NCBI GenBank assembly: GCA_034336665.1
Contig: JAPFBE010000002.1
Location: 34,451,406 to 34,515,405, forward strand
Direction: 5' to 3'
DNA: 64,000 bases
Source: Luscinia megarhynchos
Lineage: Eukaryota; Chordata; Aves; Passeriformes; Turdidae
The notes beneath the pieces are model-generated. The model saw only the letters and a list, made by a program, of their open reading frames with translations, did not search any database and was not told the origin of the DNA. The position numbers were made by a program, and so were the translations under genes. Positions 50,686 through 61,900 of this stretch are shown here, in pieces; position 1 is the stretch's first letter, and the number at the start of each line of letters is the position of its first letter.

Positions 50686-50690
50686 AGAGA
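50649..50690. repeat. Microsatellite (CA)17(GA)4
   Basis: Seventeen uninterrupted CA units run from 50649 to 50682, followed by four GA units to 50690. This is the longest pure dinucleotide repeat in the window and is likely to vary in length between individuals. Confidence 0.98.
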
Positions 50691-50865
50691 ATCAAAACCA
50701 GAATAAAATCAATACCTGTAAAAAAAGCAGTGAGTTTACAGGCAGAAATTCAAACTTTTTGTTTTCAGTTCTCTGGATTATGTTTTCTGTTTGATAGTTT
50801 TATTTTTAATCTAATATGAAATGTAAGTAATCAGTTATATCTGATTTCCTTCCTTACGAAACCTC

Positions 50866-50925
50866 AACAAAATGAAACAAAGCAAACAAAGAAAAGCCCA
50901 CCAGACCCAAACCCAAACAAATCAG
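50866..50925. repeat. A/C-rich low-complexity tract
   Basis: AACAAAATGAAACAAAGCAAAC and ACCCAAACCCAAACAAAT motifs. Same composition as the tract at 25752-25874. Confidence 0.7.
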
Positions 50926-53787
50926 TTAAGACCATCCAGAGATTCCTCACTTCTGTTTTATAAGGGTATAATGACAGCTCTACTTAACTGGTGAGTCATA
51001 TTCTGTGTTTATAACTATCTTCACTTGAAGTATCTTCATTTGAACTACACATAGTGATAATTTTGTCCCCAAAAGAGCTGAGGTTTGAGTATGTGAACAA
51101 AAGACTGTGAGGAACAGGCAGTGGCACACATGTTCACTTACTTTTTAAAGAAGCCACTCAGATTGGTCTGGTCAGAAGTTTTTTGTTTTTTTTTAAGTAA
51201 CTGCAATGAAACCTCTAAAATCTAAAGCCATTTTGCAAAGCAAATACTGTTAGAGGAAAAAAAATGAATGTTTACTTGATATGTAAATTTAATTTAGGCA
51301 GCATTATAAATTTATTTTAATTAAGAAATACTATTTAATTTTATCTCTCTTTCCAATGATGTTTCTAATTTTGCTATTGTAAGTGGAATACCTACTCAAA
51401 AATTGCTCTTTTGAGTTAAATGACTCTGTCAGAAATATTTGGACCACTGTACTTCAAAAACTTAATTTGTGGCGCTCATTCATTTTCAGAGAATTTTTGG
51501 AGGCTAAGGAAATAAGTTTTCTCTGTTTTCAGGGCACAATGAGGCAATTGTTACCCATGTGCTCTCAGGCTATGAGTCAGTGCAAGACCCAGAAATAGAG
51601 GCTATATCTCTCTAGATGCCTAGTTTCATAATCTAGTGACCTGATTATGACCTAAGTTATCTTCTCTGGGACAATTCCTATGCAGTGAAGTTGCTGAGAC
51701 TCCTGTTAGTTCCAGTAAGTTTTGTAGAAGTTTCGTTGATTTATCCTTTATTTAATGACCTGTTGGAATCACAATAGAATTTGCACTGACACACTGATAA
51801 AATGCAATTGACACTGCAACTTTATTTGACTTCACTCAAAAGTTGTGCAAAAGAATATCACCAGTAGCATTTTCAGTGCTTCAAGGATTCCCTCTAGCAA
51901 TCAGATGTTTATGGTGGATCTGAATAGCTGCATGTTATGCAAAGCTAAAGGAGGTCTGCACTCAAAACATAAATGGTGAACATGGAAAGATTTAGCTTCA
52001 GATTGACACACAGCTCTTTGACCTGCGTCTATTTGCCCTATCTTTATTTAGGCATTCAAAAGCTTTGCCTGATTCATTTGGTATTAGCAATTTACAGCAG
52101 GGCATGAAAAGTCAGAGAAAGGTACAGGCAAGAGTCGTCCCCTTGTCTGACTCATGCATCAGACATCCTGAAAATGGAGTGCACTCTCACTTCAGTCTTT
52201 GCCATCATTTTCTTTTGTATTCTTACGACATGAGAGTTTGGATAAGAAAATTATGATTTATCTTTTCATTAAAAAAAGAAAAGAGCCAAAAGATAGAAAA
52301 AAGTGTAAAAAAATTGTCCTGTAATTTCTTTAAATATGAACAGATCTTGTCCACACTTTTAGAATTACATATTTACACCACCATATATCTGTTCTATGTT
52401 TCAATAAAATTTAGTTGTCTAATCTTTTGTGATGACTGATTCTTTTCTGATTAATGATAGTGCATACCTGTTATTTTTGTCTTTAAATGCATACATAGAA
52501 TAGATGCATCTTATTGTGTATGTTGCAGTTTATTTACTCAGTTGAAATGTGTTTGTGTGGTAGTGGGTGGTATTTTCCTCTGTTTTATTTCTCTCTGAAC
52601 TGTCAGTGATGACAGCTGGAAAGTGTCTTCCTGGAAGTTTTCTAAACCTTGCATGGTGAGAGATAAGATATTGACATTACGGTTTCTGTTGAAAATACTT
52701 TATTCTTTTAGGGCAGGACAATGCTCTTCATTTTCCTTCCTGCCTCCTGTTTTGCTCCATAATATTTGTTGTACTTTGTGGCCTAAATATATAGTTAATG
52801 GACACTTCTAAGATGATAGTAAGAACAATAAAATTTTCAGAATTGTAATAGTTACCATTTGCACAATATCTATGTCTGAATTCTTCCTTTTCCTAACTTG
52901 TATTTTTCTGTTACTGTGCATTTAGAATGAACCCCTTAGATTAATTCATGTTTTATTTTTCCCTCGTCTCAAGATCTATATCTGTGATTAAATTCTTGTA
53001 GCTAGGTATGAATTTCCCCACCTCCTGCTTTCCTTATCCATGTTTTGCTTTTTGGTTTTTTTTGTTAGTCTCAGGCTTATTTGTCTTCAGTGTTGCCATT
53101 TTCTTCACTTTGGTTTTGCTATGGGTTTCATACTCACTTTTATTTCTGTTTAAACAACTGGTTACTTACTTGAACAGTTGTCTTTGCATAATTATAACTA
53201 TCTTTCTGTGGTCATTGAAATTATAGTCCCTTCATATCATTTATTCAAGACCAGGAACTAGAAGAGGGAGAGATGGAGAAACACTGTTCCTGAACCATGT
53301 TCATTTTTCTGTCTGTTATGATATAGGAGACATAGGATGATCCGGCAGTTTTCACTTGCAAACATACTTTTATTAATTTTTATGGCATATAAACATTATT
53401 TGTATCATTTGAAACTCCTTGAAAATTGTTCACCCCTGTGCTATTTATTTATATTTCAAAAACATACTAAGAATTTTTCTGTGCCGAATAGAATGATTTA
53501 TGAATTTAATACTATACTGATTATACACACTAAATGGAATGCAAGACACGTCAATCTCTCTTTTAGTCTGATTGCAATGGGAAGAAACGCTTTCATGAGA
53601 GAGTTGGTATTAATAGATGATAAGGACATAATGCAGAGTTCAGTTATTTTTAACTTTTCTTTTAACAAGCTGCTCTGCAGAGCACATGGAATGAAATCAT
53701 AACTAAAGATTAAGGTTGATCAGAAATACTGTGGTCTCTCTGTAGAGAAAGGCTCATGTCTGGCATCTTGAGAGAAAAATCTGCATT

Positions 53788-53868
53788 TCACAGAATCACA
53801 AAACAGGTTGGGTTAGATTGCACAGGATTGTGTCCAGATGGCTCTTAAATGTCTGGAACATTTCATCC
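53788..53868 (-). mobile_element. Small CR1 3'-end scrap, reverse orientation
   Basis: Starts TCACAGAATCACAAAACAGG, the reversed CR1 terminus, followed by GTTGGGTTAGATTG and then GTCCAGATGGCTCTTAAATG, which in intact copies lies a little further in. Some tens of bases seem to be missing between them. The call rests on the diagnostic terminus. Confidence 0.75.
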
Positions 53869-54831
53869 CTTAATTAGTGTGTCCAAGAAGCTACATAATT
53901 GCCCTGGCCCCCCCTTTTTTTGAGGAGGCAATGGTGGGGTTGGTTTTTTATTTGGTCTTTCATTGGTAATGGGTTAAATTGTGGAGAGTGAATAACTGAT
54001 GCTTTTAAATTAAAGATAATGTCTAAACTTGTCACCTTCAAAGGTGTGAGTTCTCTCCACCCCAGAGACTCTGGAGCTGCCGCTGGTTCTCTTGTTAGCT
54101 TCAATAGAAGAGAGAACATTCTCAGTTTCTAAAAGTTGTGCAAGGTTCTTCCATAATTCTTTTCTTGCCTCTGACTTCAGCTGACAAAACTTCCAGTTGT
54201 ATCACATGGGGAGGAGCTTTACTCAGGGCAGGGAAGCAGTGTCTACATCCCAGAGACATGCAAGTGATTTCATTCCTTATTTATGTGGCTGTGAGTTGCA
54301 CAAGGACATGGAGGATGTGGTGCTTCCAGAGGGGAAGGGGGACAGCACCCAGTGTGTGCTAGTCAGGGAACATGGAAATCCCTTGTGCTCTATTACTGGG
54401 CTCAGTATCTTGTGGTAGAGTGAAGCAACAGGGAATGATTGCTCTCATATTTCAGCACCTCTAGGAGTGACATCAAAGGAGAATTTGGTGTCATAGGCAA
54501 AGTCCCTTCAACTTAGTGCTCATGCAAAGGGATATATTTGGGGCTTGAATAAGTTTCTGTGCCTTCAAATATGAGAGCTCTGACAGAAAAAAAGCCTGGT
54601 GGTTACTTGCAGTAGTACAAAAATTTAAAAAAATTATAACAGCTTTTCTTTTCTTATGGGTGACAGCTCAGCATTTCTCTGTCCTTTTGTGAGTGTGAAG
54701 GTCTTTTCACAATTCCAAGGTATTTTGTCTCCCATCTATGTGAACCCCCTTAATTTCTATATTTAAATGTGACTGTTATAATGCTAACTTGACTTGAATT
54801 ACATCTCCTAAAAGTGTGTTTCCAGAAATGC

Positions 54832-54856
54832 TTTTTTTTTTTTTTTTTTTTTTTTT
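54832..54856. repeat. Poly(T) run of 25
   Basis: An uninterrupted run of 25 T, by far the longest homopolymer in the window. It could be the poly(A) tail of a minus-strand retrocopy lying to its right, but that sequence has no recognised gene resemblance. Confidence 0.95.
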
Positions 54857-55500
54857 CTGCAGCATTTATGGCTTTACTCTAAAATGCCACAATCTTTTCT
54901 AGTTCTTGAAATTAATGCGTGCCAAAGCAATACTTGTTTACATCCTTGGATGAAATCTTCAAAAGCAGCTTGGCAATTATTTGAAAAGGAAGAGACGAAT
55001 CTGAAGACAGTTTTAATTTAATATTTAATTCCATTAAGGACCTTGGAGCACAAAGTAAGAGAGCATTATTTATAACACAAAGCTCTGAGTGCTCCTCAGT
55101 AGAAAGGAGGATCAGAATAACATATTGCAGAAGAGGGTCACCTGGAGGAGACAGTAATAGAAATATAATTATATTCACTAGGGCAAAAGGCCCAAGGTTG
55201 TGTTGCTCCCATTATTAGTCTTTAAGGGCAGAAATAACTACAGGAGATGAAAGACTGAAGAACTACGAGGCAATGACAGAATGAATTAGAAACCAAAATG
55301 ATATGTTAAGGAAAAAGGTAAGTGTAGTTTTAGTATTAGTATCAGATGAAGAGTTTTTTGTAACACAGAAGCTACTGAGACTTCATCAAGATTTTTTGGG
55401 TGTGTTTCTTAACTCCTTAACTGGAGCTAGAAAGGGCTTTGGGGATTATCTGAAGAATAGCGAGCCTCTGTTATGAAAGGAAAAGTTTGGCTTTAAGCTG

Positions 55501-55540
55501 CTGAAATGTAGGTGTTGAAATGTAGGTACTGAAATGCAAA
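55501..55540. repeat. 14-bp tandem repeat, about 2.6 copies
   Basis: Units CTGAAATGTAGGTG, TTGAAATGTAGGTA and CTGAAATGCA follow each other with few mismatches. A short local duplication. Confidence 0.8.
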
Positions 55541-55876
55541 TTTCCAAATAATGGAAAATGAATATTCATAGGGTAAATAACTACTTAAATACCAAAAATT
55601 ATGATGAACCTTTCTAGATTTTAGAAGAGCTTAAAACAAAAAAAAATAAACCACACCATTTCACATTTTTTTCAGCAATGACCCACAGAGTCTGCTATTC
55701 TCTCTCTTATAGAAGGTGATATTCAAGGAAAACAAGAGAATCTTGTGACTTTGTGACTCTTCTCTATACTATTCCACAACCCATAGAAATTTTTGCAATA
55801 GATATGGACTAGATATCAGAAAATGTTCTAGTTCTTTGACGTATATCCCTATGAAAAAATAACTTAAGTTCTTAGG

Positions 55877-55943
55877 CTTTGGTTGGTGGTTTTTGTTTTT
55901 GTTTGGGTTTTTTGTTTGTGTTTATTTGGGTTTTTTTTTATTT
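55877..55943. repeat. GT-rich low-complexity tract
   Basis: TTGGTTGGTGGTTTTTG, TTTGGGTTTTTTG and TTTGGGTTTTTTTTTA motifs. The reverse complement reads as A runs with CCC interruptions, like the A/C-rich tracts elsewhere. Confidence 0.7.
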
Positions 55944-58517
55944 GTATGCATTTAAATCCAGAATTCAAAATTAATTTTACACTTAATGAGATTCTTTTAA
56001 TAACCTGAACATCTGTTGTATAAACTGCACACTTTTTAAATTCTCTGAAATTCACATATCAAGACATCTGTCTTCTATGTTGGACTGAAGCCTTACATGC
56101 TGTTTAGTGCTGCAAGTGGTAGACATATTAATATTTTTTTTGTCTGCTACGTGCCCATGGCTGTGCCTCTGTGTTTTGCTAGAGAAGCTCAGGTCCAACA
56201 AGGATGGAGCAGTCTAGTTCATAATACTCACAAAGGTACTTCAAAGTCCAAAAAGCATTCTTTAGGCACTTCATGTAGAAATAGGAACGGGCTTTCTCAA
56301 ACCATGAGCTTGATGATTTCACATACACTGCATGATCACTGGGTGATGTGGGGATGAGGTCAATTTGTCTCTTCAAAATCCTTTTGGCTGGAGTTCTCAG
56401 TCTGATATTTGGGCACATATAGAGATATTTGGATACAAAGGACTAAATGGGATAAAATAAGTAATCTTCTGCTAAGTACAGAGAAAGGGCCAGACCCTGG
56501 ATCAAATAGGAGATCTATCTCTCTGGTCTAGAGCAATGTCCTGCTTGCAACTGCAATGAGGACCCCTAATCTTGTAGTGATAGTTACAATTTTAAAAGGT
56601 AACTAAATACTATTTCCTTCTTTGAGGGGCAGTCAGAATGGCAAGTCTGTATGAGAATGCTTGCAAGGAGGGTAGTAATGTAAGTGCCATTGTTGGGAAC
56701 ATATGGACTTCTCTGCATGTGCTTGTTAACAGTGCCTTTGGCCAATCTTGAAAACATTTCCACTTTCAAGTGCCTGTCTTCTGAAGTCACATTTAAAAAG
56801 TGATTTTAAAGTATTCCTTTATGTAAAATTTTGAAGGGAATTGTGAAATTTCAGACTCTGTTGTGAGGCTGTTACATCTCTTTTATTTTTCTCATGAAAA
56901 GAGTAACCAATTAGCTCTTTCCTCAAGCTGGCCATTAGAAGGCATGCTATAAAAGTCTTCCCTCATGTCCAGTAGAAAAGGCTTTGAAAAATATAAAAAT
57001 AATAAATGTTAAAATTATCATAAATTCATTTTAATTTGTTGAATATAAAAGCTGAGTTTTTGGAAATTGTGCATTTGTCATCTTCAGCAACATGTTTTTT
57101 CTCTCTTCACAGATCATAGGACAAGTACTGCTTTTTACAGTAATTCTCACATTATGACCACAACACCTTGTACCTCCATAGCTCCACTTAGCAAGGCTTT
57201 CATGCTTTGTGTGGTTTCAGTCCCATATGGTGATGGTTCACCACTGAAGGTGCTGTCCCAGCATCTTGCAGTGTGGGGGCAGAGGAGGGTTGAGATGGCT
57301 GTGAGGCTAAGCCCATGTTGTGTGTCTGAGGCTCAGCCACAGGAGAGGAGAGGAGAGTCTCCCTGGGGAACATCTGGGGCTTGCCTGAGTCTCTGGTCCA
57401 CAGAAGCAGCCCTGCCCTGCTTCCTGCTTGCCTGCCTGAAAACCAAGGCTGCCTAAATCTTTCTGTGCCCTGATATCAATTTCACACCAACTTACTGAAT
57501 TTACTGGACTTAATTTTTTCCCGTCCCAGATGATTTTACTGCTGGTTAGTATTCATTATTCTGCTCTCATTCTGTACCCCTGAATCTAGAGCTAGACAGT
57601 TCTGCATTAATTCCCTAACAGTGAGAAACTTAGAGTGTTTTTGTACATCTAAAGGTGACAATAACATGTTCTATGACAATGAATGACTGTATCTTTTTAT
57701 TCCTAAAGGAACTATATAATGATTTATATATTTTTTTAATTTCTTGAAATTTGTATTTGGTTTTTTTGTTGTTGATGTTACTGATTGACTATTTTTAAAT
57801 AAGATCATAATTTTTTTTTCACTAAGATGATCATAAAGTCATATTTGTATAACTAAAATATTTGAGCAGCAACTTGACTGCAAATATCACTTGTGGTTTT
57901 ACAGTTTCTATCCAAGCAATATTTGAGATTCAATTCAGACTGGAATCTCTGTAACTAGATACTGTACTTTTCAATTTGTTGTGCAGGTTTAGTTTCCAGG
58001 AAAAAAAAATAAAAAAAGCTCTATTCAGTAAGAACCAAAACATTTGTAACAGGGCTAGGATGGAAGCATCCTGTAAAAGGCCACAAATCTTTACTGTGGT
58101 ATAAAATGAATAGGTTGCTTGGCTACCAGATTCTTTCCTGGCTTTGAAAAGTAGTCTTCTGATTCACATTAGATCTGTCTGGGGGTTAAGTCCTCAGTCC
58201 ATATAAATGTCATAGCTCTACTACAGCCTCACATAATATTAGAACGAAAAATAAAACTAGAAATCCACTCACTGAGGATTTTCTTTCACTATCTTCTTCC
58301 CTTAGTGAATCACTTATCTTGTGAGGATAGTTTTATTAACAAAGCTGGAATTCTTTGTTGAAATACTTCTGTGATAAAGTTAATAGACCCTTTGGTGCAA
58401 GAAACTCTTTTATTTCCAGTGAGAGTAAAGAATAAGAAAAATAGCACTAGGAAAACACTGACAACCTGGAATAAGCCTGACAGAAAGCCACCATAAGATC
58501 AGGAATTTTACCACAGA

Positions 58518-58932
58518 CATGAGAACAGAGACTGAGGGAACTGAATTTGTTTAATCTCGAGGAAAGAAGACTGAAATCTTATTGCTTTCTAATGCATATT
58601 CAGGGTAGAGAAGGCAGTGCCAGATATTTCTAGGGTTCATTGTGGTAGGATAGGAGGTAACAGACACAAGTTAAAATTTGGCAAACTTCAATTAATAGTA
58701 GGAATTGTTTTTTTTTCTTACACAGTAAGTACATTCAAAAGCTGAAAAACATTGTCTAAAGACGTTGAGGAACCTTTCACCTTGGGTAGAAACTCGATCC
58801 TTGGAGAAAGAAACCAAAATTTATTGGAATGTTCTGAGCAAACTGCTCTGAATTATGCTGGTTTAAGGGGGGGTTGGATGAGGGGTCTTCCAGAGCTCCT
58901 TTCCAGAGTCCCTTGCCAGTCAAATTATTTAT
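58518..58932 (+). mobile_element. Very old, highly diverged CR1 3' relic
   Basis: Recognisable in order: 'actgagggaactgaatttgt', 'atctcgaggaaagaagactg', 'aaatcttattgctttctaat', 'ggtaacagacacaagttaaa', 'ttgttctgagcaaactgctctg' in part (GTTCTGAGCAAACTGCTCTG), GGGGGGTTGGATGAGG and CTTCCAGAGCTCCTTTCC, ending near a decayed AAATTATTTAT terminus. This is the wording of an older CR1 subfamily whose tail reads GAGCAGGGGGTTGGAC, followed by a CCAGAGGTCCCTTCCAACC segment. Divergence and indels are much greater than in the other copies. A 127-codon frame (58752-59135) that starts inside it is coincidental. Confidence 0.8.
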
Positions 58933-61900
58933 CCCCATGTTCCACAACGAGACTTTGCAGTGACAAGTGCAAGATTTTCTTATCTAATACCATTTTCATT
59001 GCCAAGAGAAAAATTACAAAACTTACTTGTTTGGCAAACAAGTTCTATTTCTTTATCAATATTTCCCTTCCAGTAACTTCTGTTGCATCTTATATTAAAA
59101 AAAATTGCATCTCTGGACATTTACTTATAGGGTAACTTCTGATAAAATTTCCGTGATCTGAACTGTCAAATCTTGTTACAAGAATTTAGCCCAAAGTATA
59201 ATTGTCATAATAATTTGTCACAGTACTTGTATACTTAATACTTTGGTTGAGTAAACTGAGGTGTATCTGGAATCCTACTTTGAAGTCTATGTTTCCTTGA
59301 AATCACTTTTTACTCAGAAGTGATGTGCTGCTTTTTTGTTTGTTTGTTTGGATTAATATCAAGCCCAGCAAACTGGTAACCCTAAATTAATTTTAGCTGC
59401 AGCTCTACTTTTTGCAGAGCTATATGTTAGGTAGTGAATAATGATGTACATAAAGGCCTTCTAGTTTCTTTTTAACAACGAATTTGCTAATCTGCATATT
59501 TTCTAACAAAACAAAGAAGTGGGTTGTGTCTTTTTAACTTTACAAAGCATTTATCTCCTGTGAAACAGAAGCATTCAACAGAGAATTCCACAGTTTTTCA
59601 AAATTACTCTCTTTTCTACCCAGTAATAAAAGTGTCTTCCAGATGGAGACCTGCTGCTTGTTCTCTTACAAATTCAATGGAAAGCTAATACAGTATATCA
59701 GTATATGCCAACATTTTCGTATTCTTTGTCTCCTCAAATTAAAACAACTTTTTTTTTCTTCTCATTCCCCATTTAAAAGTGGAGCTTGGCTTACTCATGA
59801 CCACGAAATTGCCTTAAATACAGACAAATCCCATTAGGAAACCCCATTAGGAAAGTGGGTTTCCTAATGAGGGATTATTAATTTTGCTGTGAATTTAGCA
59901 ATATTTTTTTCTCACTAGTCATACACAAAGTAATCAGACATATCCAGTAAGTGCCACTGGATGCAGAGAGATTTTGAAATTGCTGTCCAGCTGAGAATGT
60001 ATACCTTCCCTAGATGTGCTCTGTGTTTGTGAATAAAGGTTGAGTAGGTGTTATATTTGAAGCTAGTATCTTACAGTTCTGTCTGCCTGTTTCCAATACT
60101 TTTCACTGTGAAGTCTAAGGCTTGTCAATGATTTCTTACTATTTGGCCTTTCTATTCAATTACCTACCTTTCTACCTCTTTTTAATAAAAATATCTGCAC
60201 CAAGTTTTAAAACAAGTTGTGTGGGTTTTTTTCTAAATGCTGGCCTCTCAGAGGAAAATAAATCTGATTTTTACTCTTGCTGAATGTCATATTTATGAAA
60301 TATGACACTCTCTGCCTATTTAATTTTTTAAGGCTGCTCTTTGTGTAGATTTTTCTTCTGATTGGTTTTGTTGTTTTCTTTCCTATTACTTGAAATGCTC
60401 CTGCTTCTTTTCCATAGTCTACTAAGAGCCTTTCGTATTCCTCTTTGAACATTTTCAACTTCAGTTTATCAGTTCCACGTTCTGTTTCCTTCTCTAAAGG
60501 TTACTTTTGACACTAGTTGCCTTGATTTAAGTGGTTAGAAGGGACAGAGAATTAATTCTTTAGCAGACAAATGTATTTTTTTTAGATTTTTCTGAGGTTA
60601 CTGTATTTCATATACTATGTAGTGGATGTATTCTGGCATTTATGGTAACAAATGATCTATTTTGGAGAAGGAGATTGCAGAGCCTGTTTTCACTTGGGTC
60701 TAGTAAAAAAAAAAGAAAAGAAAAGGATAAAAGCACATTGCAGAAGCAGCCATCATCAAAGTGAGTAGTTAAATGCCAATATGGGCAGTCAAACATGTAT
60801 GTGCCCTCACACTCACATCTAAATTAATTACACAATATTGTGATATTGTCTAAAAATAGGGGACCTACTTTCTCTGAAAATATTAGGAAAGAAAAAATTA
60901 TGAGTAAATCTCCAATTAAAAAAACAAAGCAACAACAATGAAAATAACAAATAAATTGACAGAGGAGGCTAACAGAATTATGATATATTCATTTTTCATC
61001 ATCAATCTGCTCAGCCTACCTAAAATGTCATGAAAACTGGTCTGTCACTCTCTGAAAGCAACCATTTTGGGACATAAGGTCAGAGTTCATCCTGGAGTTT
61101 CTGGAATGGAGCTCAAGCAGTGTAACTCTGGGGATTACTGCAGTGGGATTACTACAATGTTTTTAGGGTTCATGTCTATTTTCCCACAAGGTCGCAAGTT
61201 TATGCAGGAATATATTTCTTTCAGAATTGTAACTAAAATTCATGTCTAAAGGCTTTTTTAACTATTATGGCAGTGAGGCTACATTCACTCCTCCAAAAAA
61301 TCTCCAGGTTCTTTTTGGCTGAATCATCAGTGGGGAGGAATCAGTGATAGGATAAGGATAGGGATCATTACTCTTGCAAGTTGAAAAAATACAGGTCATT
61401 GTATTGTGTACCAGGGATGCTCTGTCACCATAGGTTACAGACTTCTTGATTAGGATTTGTTTATGATGTTATAGCTCACAATGCTTTTAATGGTGAAAAT
61501 TTTGTGTTAAAATAACTTACACGTGATTTTTAAATCATCTTCAATAATTTCAATTGGCCACTCCTCCTTCTCACCCTCTTCCTGTGAAGAATGATTCTTT
61601 TACACTAGGAACAGGGCCATTATCCAAAGAAAATACACATTTCCATTGTGAGGGATGGAAGCATGATATTAACTAGGCACATTTCAATTGTTCCTGATAA
61701 TTCTTCAAAAGATTTTATTCACCTTTGGCCATAAATTTTCCTGTTAAAAAAAAAGGAAATTTTTAAAAACTGTTTAAAAACTGTTTAAAAAAAGGAAAAA
61801 AATTCTTCCCATTACCTCAATTTCACTGCAGAAGTATTCAAAGAATGTCTACTTTTGCCTTCTTTCACAGCATGTCTTATTAATGACTTAAAGAACTCTC

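Larger units (their letters stand above)
39377..53787. other. Long unique AT-rich non-coding stretch
   Basis: No gene, RNA gene or recognised transposon in 14.4 kb. Local items are short repeats at 43336-43390, a GC-richer patch at 44290-44470, a 15-bp palindrome at 45970-45984, a GC-richer patch at 46690-46870, a diverged direct repeat at about 48157-48292, a (CA)17 microsatellite at 50649-50682 and an A/C-rich tract at 50866-50925. The open frame at 48541-48909 (122 codons, minus) has no recognisable domain. Confidence 0.6.
53869..58517. other. Unique non-coding DNA with simple-sequence patches
   Basis: No gene or recognised transposon. It holds a 25-base poly(T) at 54832-54856, a 14-bp tandem repeat at 55501-55540, a GT-rich tract at 55877-55943 (the reverse complement of the A/C-rich tracts), and a GC-richer patch at 57230-57450 containing GGAGAGGAGAGGAGAG. 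Open frames at 56179-56418 (minus) and 57067-57456 (plus, 129 codons) are not recognisable. Confidence 0.55.

Noticed and set aside
57067..57456. 129-codon open frame in a GC-richer patch
   Set aside because: The lower stop-codon density of the GC-richer patch explains its length; no domain or homologue is recognisable.
58752..59135. 127-codon plus-strand frame
   Set aside because: It starts inside the decayed CR1 relic in a frame unrelated to CR1 ORF2 and runs into AT-rich unique DNA.
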